Made by a program: the position numbers and the translations under genes. Of a stretch of 64,000 nucleotides of DNA, positions 57,841-64,000 are shown in pieces. Below the pieces are notes generated by a model. That model was not told the DNA's origin and searched no databases. It worked only from the letters and a program-made list of their open reading frames with translations. Each line of letters starts with the position of its first letter. Position 1 is the first letter of the stretch. The stretch comes from Gnetum montanum (lineage: Eukaryota; Streptophyta; Gnetopsida; Gnetales; Gnetaceae), in contig MNCI01023742.1 in NCBI GenBank assembly GCA_015680685.1, positions 168,489 through 232,488 of the forward strand, given 5' to 3'.

Positions 57841-60800
57841 TCATTGCTCTGGGATCTGCCAAGCAATGCAGAAGATCAACTTATTCACTTCTTTCACTCC
57901 AAACTCCCTCTCCCAAATCAGGTACTTTCATTCTTCTCTCCTCTTCACTAACTTGGGGGTTAGGGATTAAACATTTTACCGAACACGACAGTCATTTCGT
58001 TACGTTTTGATTTAGCTATAATTGATTTCATTTTTGTCAGAATGTTGCAACACAGCAACAACCTGTCCCAAAGCCAAATGTTTTGGACAAATTCGAACCA
58101 TGCGTTAAATCATTAAGAAATACAGTTGTTGGTAAATACAGGGTACGCATGTTTTCCTCCAGCAAGTTGATCTCTTAACGTGTCTGGGTGTTATGGATCC
58201 TTTCTTTTCAATTATCGTTTATCTCTATTTTGGCAGGACATGGCTAAATTAGCAGCAGAAACTCTCAAGCCTGGGGACTTCCAATTGGGTTTTATGTGGA
58301 CTCTTGTTTGTTGGGCGGGAAAGACAAACCTCTTAAGGTGAACCCAAATGAAATTAATTGCTTAAGACTTTTGGGTATGATGGGCACCACAGTCATAAGC
58401 CTTAAAGACTCAAGGAAATATTTTTCCTATAACAACAAGATGGAGGATGTTTTGTAAAAGGCTTTGGAAGTAGTTTTGGTGAAGTCTACACTCTGCATAG
58501 GCTACATTGAGAGTTCTACCTTCTCCAAGTAAGTCCTTAAAATTTATATCTTGTTTATCAAATTGATAAATGTCAGTGGCAGCGTCCGAAGTTTTTCCTC
58601 TCGGTTTATGACTTCATATATGTAATTGCGTAGGATTTGGAGTGCACAGTCAATGGAAGATCATATTAGTGATGCTTATGAAAAGCTAATTCTCATCCTG
58701 AATTCTGTCGAACTTCTACGCTCATTCAACAATTACTACTATGCCGCATCTATTGACATCTTAGAAATTGAATCTCCAGGTTAGTCATCATTATTAACTT
58801 TATGGCATCGCAAAAATAGGAAATTCAATTCTCTGCCTTTTTGTTGCATTTACGTATTAATTTTCTTTCACTCAGTGGGTTTGGAATCCCAGACTGAAAA
58901 AGTTTGTAGATTGCTTAGTATAGATGAACAGGATAAGCAAGCTGTTACGGTCATAATTAATGGTCTCGGTGTGATGGGGAAAACTATCTTAGCTTCTGCT
59001 TCGATGCAGCAGCTTGCACCTTCAATGGCTTCTTTCAAATTTTCCAGAATCATCTTTGACAATACCATAGAGACAGGAAGGACGTCTCACATCAAGGAGT
59101 TGCAGCAACAACTGGTAAACAACATTTTTGACAGGAAAAAAAAATTCGGAAACGCTGCAGATGGAAGAGCAAAGTTGAAGCAAGTGCTGGCATGCTGCAA
59201 AGTACTTCATCTTTCATATTCATCGATGTCAACTGCATTGAGGATGTTAAAGAGCTTCTCCCACAAAGTCTTCGTTTGAATGAAGGGATAATTCTGCCGA
59301 TTCTCATTACATCCAAAGATGGAGACGTAAGGTTTAAGGTTCGCAGGAAGCCTGGGTTTGCAAACTTGAGGAATACCACGTACTGCCTTTGTGCAGTGAA
59401 GATGCTAATACTTTGCTGTACACTACAGTGAGGAATTCCCTGGCGAAATGCAGAAGTTGAAGGTTGTGAAAAAATCATGTTGCGGAATTCCTATTCTTTT
59501 ACGTCTGATAGGAACGCATCTCAGAGATAACAAAAGCTTAGAATCCTATCACCAAACTATTGAAGAATTGAAGAAAGGGGATCTCCAGTCTTATTCATGG
59601 AGCTACGAGCCCATTGCCGATATTCTACTCTTTGTTTATAGAAAAATGAAGATTGATCTCCAAAATGCATTTTTAGATATTTGCAGTTCTTTGTCATCGT
59701 TTGGTTTAATAATCTGGCAGAGGATTGGCTTTGGTACAAGAGAAAATGTGATGGAAAAATTGGTGAAAAGTGTACAGGAAGAACAAGGCAGTGTAATAAT
59801 CCATGATATACTCAGGGCAATGGTTTCAGCTGAATTAAACAAATATCATCATCATGATAAGGTTTGGGAATATTGCCTTTATTCGGTCATATAAATGGAT
59901 TAAACTATGAGTTTTGTACATTTGCTTAGACGATTATTTGTTTATGGTTCTAGGCGATCAAGGGAAAAGACAAGTATGTGAAATACACAAGTGATTGGTA
60001 AATCCACATTTACTGAGGTACTTCTGCTGTCTCTGCGTTATGCCACTGTGCCATTCACAACGCTGCAGGGCTTTTGCAACCTCTCACATTTGGAATTCTG
60101 TTGCTGTCATGATTTAACACATCTTCCGTCTGGCATAAGTTCACTGAGAAGTTTAGCGGTCCTTCGTGTGTACTACTGTCCAAAGCTTGTGAGCTTTCCA
60201 TGTGATTTGAGCAGTCTCATCTCCCTGAAGTTTTTAAGGATTTGGAATTGTGGCGAATTGAATATTTCGTTGGATGGAAGGGTGCTGCCACGACATTTAA
60301 AACATTTGACAATCTCCAACTGCCCTAACATTGGTTTGCCTACAAATTTGGCGAATATAGCTGATTTGGAGAAATGTTATCTGCAAGATCTATGCAGTCA
60401 AGATGTTCCAGCTTTTAAGTTTCCATCCGGCTCATCCCTCAGGGAATTACACCTAGGCGGCCGATGACAGTTGGTAGGATTGCAAGGTGATTTTGACAAG
60501 TTACAGAATCTTCAGAAGTTAAATTTGGATTGTCCTAATCTCCCAGAGTGGCCGGCTGAGCTGTTTCGGTATGCAAAAAATTTGAAGAAGCTGAGCTTGG
60601 AAAGCAAGCGATAGGCAGCTTTGCAAGGTGATTTTCATAAGTTGCGAAATCTTGAAGAGCTATATTTGTGTTTGAGTCACGTTACGGAGTTGCCAAGGGA
60701 GCTGTTTGGGGATGCTACAAATTTAAAGCAACTACAATTACGTGACAGCTCTGAGTTGAAGAGTTTACCCGAGGAGTTCAGCTTGTTGCCCAAGTTAAAT

Positions 60801-61149
60801 ATATTGAAAATCTCTGATAGCAACCAAGTAAGAGTTCTGCCTCGAACATTTCAAAATATTAGTTTATCTGAATTAAGAATAAGTGGCATCACAGACTTCC
60901 CATCTCAGTTGTCTTGTTCGCTAACTATGCTAGAGCGTCTGACGCTGTGGAATTGCCCAGTTGAAGAATCTCCCAGAAAACCTAGATAAGTTCTGCAAGT
61001 TAAAATGGTTGAAGGTAGTGCATTGCCCAGAGGTAAAGAATTTTCCAGAAAATCTAAGTATGTTATCAAGATTGGAAGAATTGATTTTTGAGAATTGCTC
61101 TAAGCTGCAAAGTCTACCTGCAAATCCACACATAAATAAAATAAAATAA
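57841..61149 (+). pseudogene. NBS-LRR disease-resistance gene, broken, six exons visible
   Basis: Exons (approximate): 57841-57921, 58041-58142, 58237-58528, 58634-58779, 58876-59861, 59954-61149. All introns have GT..AG and the phases agree across exons. Exons 1-4 encode a N-terminal region I do not recognise; it has no TIR motifs. NB-ARC (exon 5): P-loop NGLGVMGKTILA (expected GMGGVGKTTLA), kinase-2 IFIDV, RNBS-B ILITSKD, GLPL-like CGIPILLRLIGTHLRD, and IIHDILRAMV in place of MHD. Exon 6: about 12-14 leucine-rich repeats (LPSGISSLRSLAVLRV, LPRELFGDATNLKQLQL). Damage: frameshifts near 58295, 59190, 59390 and 60955; stops at 58456, 60000, 60465 and 60612. It would be an intracellular immune receptor; the VGLESQTEKVCRLL start suits the non-TIR (CNL/RNL) side, not certain. 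Confidence 0.8.
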
Positions 61150-62037
61150 AAATTATCAATTTCAATTGCTAAATAAGCAAGCACTACACCAACACATGAT
61201 AAATAGTGCACCACATGCTTTGCACAAACCTCTAAAAGATGACCTCAATGTAACCTATCAATCATGCTACTGCTGGAGAGAAAAAGTGATATCTTCAGAA
61301 AAGAAAAGAAATAAAAACAAGAAAAAAGATAAGCTACCTAAAAAATGTCAATAAAATAGCATATCTTTAAATTATAAAACATGGTAATGACTGCATAATT
61401 TGTGCAAGTCTAATGAATTGATTTTCATATTTTTTTAAAAACAGAATTACATATTTACAAACGTTTGTTAAAACATTTGTAAGAGTGATGCAGCGTGTTG
61501 ACAGCGAATAATGGTTTAGGGTTAGGGCCACTATAAAAACAAGGGTTGGAATTGGCAACAGGGTGGGGTGGCCAATCTTTCTTTTTGAAACGATAGCAGC
61601 AGACAACGCATGTCCATCAGTAGCTGTTGTTTTATTTTGTTCTTCTATTTTCTCTGGCCACATGCAACCCATATTTTAGCCTCTTATTGCTGTGAGCACC
61701 TGCAGACAATGGCCTTCTCTATGGACGTTGGGGTAACAACAGATGCCTGTAGTGAGTTAGCAGGACGTGACGGATGCACTAATGGCTACAACCACACCTG
61801 CATCTCAGCGACATATAACAATATCAAAAAACGTTTGACATTTTCAATTACAGATATTTAATATTTTCAGTATTTCAAAACATGTTACAGTACATTCTAC
61901 CATATATCACTCTATTCACTAATTTTAAATTTTTGTTTTAATGCTTAAACTTTCATTATTTTATAATTCAAAGCAGTAGCATTCCTTTATTTTTTTTTTC
62001 CTGCTTTCAGATCCATAAATCCTTAGATACTAACATA
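61150..62037. other. Intergenic, possibly including the start of an LTR
   Basis: No gene. A low-complexity A/G stretch at 61290-61345. Open frames at 61166-61354, 61367-61672 and 61610-61861 show nothing recognisable. Confidence 0.3.
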
Positions 62038-62147
62038 TTGCATTTTTCAACTTGTAAACCGTTTTCAATTGGAAAACTCTCTATGGTCCCTGTTGCATTT
62101 TTCAACTTGTAAACCGTTTTCAATTGGGAAAGTCCTTATGGTCCCTG
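62038..62147. repeat. 55-bp tandem duplication
   Basis: Units 62038-62092 and 62093-62147 (TTGCATTTTTCAACTTGTAA...TATGGTCCCTG) with a few differences; a third partial unit TTGCATTGTTC follows. Confidence 0.85.
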
Positions 62148-62515
62148 TTGCATTGTTCTATTTCGTTGCATTGCTCTTATAAGTATACTTTTTTGTTACG
62201 TTGCGATGACAACATCATCTCCATTGGCCAGTATTTAATTTATGCTTACATGCAATCTGCTTGTTAAAATTCGATAATTGCGTCTATTGCCAACGATGTG
62301 CCCTTTTCTAATGCACTTTAAATTGTATAAGCATTTTAATTCCAAATTACCTTAAAATAGTTAAGCTTCATTATTAATATTATTATTGTCACATGGCCCT
62401 TTTCCAGCTAAGATTATTCTCGGGTTTTTGTACCTATACAAAAAGCGCCCTAGGCGATAGTCTCCTAAAACAAGTTTTCATAGGTATTCGCGTGTCCAAA
62501 ATTTACGCATTAACA
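62148..62515 (+). repeat. Probable 3' part of 5' LTR, terminal gypsy element
   Basis: Ends CATTAACA six bases before a primer binding site. The LTR start could not be set; it may include the tandem duplication before it. Internal segment shared with 57160-57235. Confidence 0.5.
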
Positions 62516-62521
62516 TCTTTT

Positions 62522-62539
62522 TGGCACTAGAAGGAGGGC
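62522..62539 (+). other. Primer binding site of terminal gypsy element
   Basis: TGGCACTAGAAGGAGGGC, same type as the nested element's site (24691-24708, minus strand). Confidence 0.65.
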
Positions 62540-63053
62540 AGTTTCTCAACCTTTTCTTTATTTTCTTTTTATGTTTCTTTTTTTAAAAAAAATTATCATT
62601 TTTTATTACTGTCTATTTTTGTTTTTGCCTCCATATTTTCAATTTTATTGCTCTATTTTAGTTTCACTTTCAAATCTCTAAATTTATATTTTAGCAATCC
62701 TTTTTATTTTTCTGAAATTTAATTAAGGTGATTTATATTATTTTCCTTTTAATTTACTTTTCTGAAATTTTGTAATTTCAATTTTACTTTTAAAAAATAC
62801 AAAATAATAAATAATAAATAAAACAAAAATATAGCATTCAAATGTTTTTTTTTCATTTTCTTTAATTTTCATAGTTTATTAGCATTTTACATTTTCTGTT
62901 ATTTTTTATTTTATGAGTGACTTTTCTTACGGAATATCTCAACAAAGAACTCATACTCCTACCCCTAGTCAATCAGCTACTCATCAATTCACTTTGAGAA
63001 AACAACGAGTTTCACTTTTTCCAAGTTCAATTCTTAAAAAACCTTAGCTTAAG
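62540..63053 (+). other. AT-rich leader of terminal gypsy element
   Basis: T-rich then A/T-rich, no coding capacity, as is usual between primer site and gag. Confidence 0.5.
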
Positions 63054-64000
63054 ATGGCAGCCCATCAACCCCCGGCTCCCTTAGTAAGAAACCCTTTTAA
63101 CTTTCATAATTATCATGACATACTAAAATCTCTTCAAAACATAAATTTGTTCGTTGATCCCAGAACCCCTACAAATGATGCCCGCCAACACATACAATGT
63201 TTTGAAACCTTACTAGGAATCTACAACATTATACATAATGATGTGGCATGCAGGGTGTTTGTAACAACATTTAGGCCCAAAGCAACCCAATGGTTCTTAA
63301 TGCTTCCTTATGCCTCTATTAACACATGGAAAGAATTTAAAAATAAGTTTTTGAATCAATTTGACAAATTTACAAGCCCTGCTATCGCATCAAGCAACTT
63401 TACCAGCCTAAGAAAGCTACTTGGGGAAAATGTTAGGGATTATAACCTTAGATTCCTTCATTAACTAGCCTATGTGCCCAATGAGATGCCACCACAACCA
63501 GATGGTATCCTCAACTTCTATCTCTCTACCATTGATCCATTCTTCGCTTATGCTATTAAATCTAATCCCAACGTAATGGAAATACAAGGTGCAATGTCAA
63601 AAGTTGTGAAATTAGAGCAAATAACTCTTATGAACAGTATCCAAATCCAATTTGGGATGATGAGTGTTAGTAACCCTATGCAATCAAACCCACTCCTACC
63701 AACTTTTCAAATGTCTAATGTTATGCCTCAAGTTGTTTCTCCCTTTCAATCAACTCAACCTTTAAGTAATTACTCACAAGGCCCCATGTGCTCTTCATTC
63801 TTACCATCCAACACTAGTTTGAATGATGACCAATCAAAAGCCTTGATTTAATCCATTATCAACCCAAACAGGATATCAAATTCTATTGAACCACCAACCC
63901 AAACTCAAAATCAGATGACCCAAATACTCACTTCACTACAAAATCTATCAAATGAAGTGGTTCAGCTAAAGAGAAACAATAACAAAAGCCCTATACAACC
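63054..64000 (+). pseudogene. gag of terminal gypsy element (continues past window)
   Basis: ATG 63054. One frame to the window end with two stops, TAA at 63463 and TAA at 63849, both at likely CAA codons. Residues ~45-135: QHIQCFETLLGIYNI, FVTTFRPKATQWFLMLPYAS, NTWKEFKNKFLNQFDKF, LRKLLGENVRDYNLRFLH: a clear Retrotrans_gag capsid. Then a Met/Pro/Gln/Ser-rich linker (residues 190-265) and LTSLQNLSNEVVQLK, a short coiled coil. No zinc knuckle yet in the window. It is far less damaged than the other gag copies, so this is probably the youngest element here. Whether pol follows cannot be seen. Confidence 0.82.

Noticed and set aside
1-64000. tRNA or rRNA genes, organelle DNA insertions
   Set aside because: No cloverleaf-like segment with A and B boxes, no rRNA words and no chloroplast gene words were noticed; a scan with a covariance model would be needed to be certain.

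Overview
The window looks like intergenic DNA from a seed plant with a very large, repeat-filled nuclear genome. A conifer or other gymnosperm is my best guess, because the retroelements are old, nested and heavily mutated, about 90% of the window is transposon, and the only low-copy genes are short or broken. Species cannot be told from the sequence alone. I see no intact protein-coding gene, no tRNA or rRNA gene and no CRISPR array.

Layout. 1-5024: 3' part of a Ty3/gypsy element of the Athila/Tat type (copy A, + strand) with its 3' LTR. 5025-6553: 5' end of a related element on the minus strand (gag start, primer binding site, LTR). 6554-9512: decayed Ty1/copia pol. 9537-16830: 3' half of another minus-strand Athila/Tat-like element (LTR, extra ORF, spacer), interrupted at 10541-12077 by a GC-rich insert that ends in an A tract. 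17589-39340: copy B, a long + strand element, split at 18619-26398 by a nested minus-strand gypsy element that has gag but no visible reverse transcriptase. 40961-53168: copy C, the most complete Athila/Tat-like element. 53169-56400: a copia fragment, exon-like low-copy DNA and a minus-strand L1-type LINE. 56449-57400: perfect hairpin, short tandem duplications and a truncated cytochrome P450 start. 57841-61149: broken NBS-LRR disease-resistance gene with clear introns. 62038-64000: start of a younger gypsy element (LTR end, primer site, gag) running out of the window.

The most interesting point is the shared design of the Athila/Tat-like family. After pol, each fuller copy has a spacer and then a third long ORF (ORF3). 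ORF3 holds a region resembling the 'putative plant transposon protein' domain (ending in a LPFPCLI..LCK-like motif) followed by a long coiled coil. The pol/spacer boundary carries a second copy of the polypurine motif found before the 3' LTR. The spacer before ORF3 carries short palindromic words also found in the U3 of the same element, while U3 words differ strongly between elements. Together this suggests, as inference only, a second priming site and a private promoter for ORF3.

Stop codons in the old copies are mostly TAG, TAA and TGA at places where Gln, Trp or Arg is expected, and the primer binding sites differ from the tRNA-Asp form only by C-T and G-A changes. This fits long silencing by cytosine methylation. 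All element proteins here are therefore described as pseudogenes.
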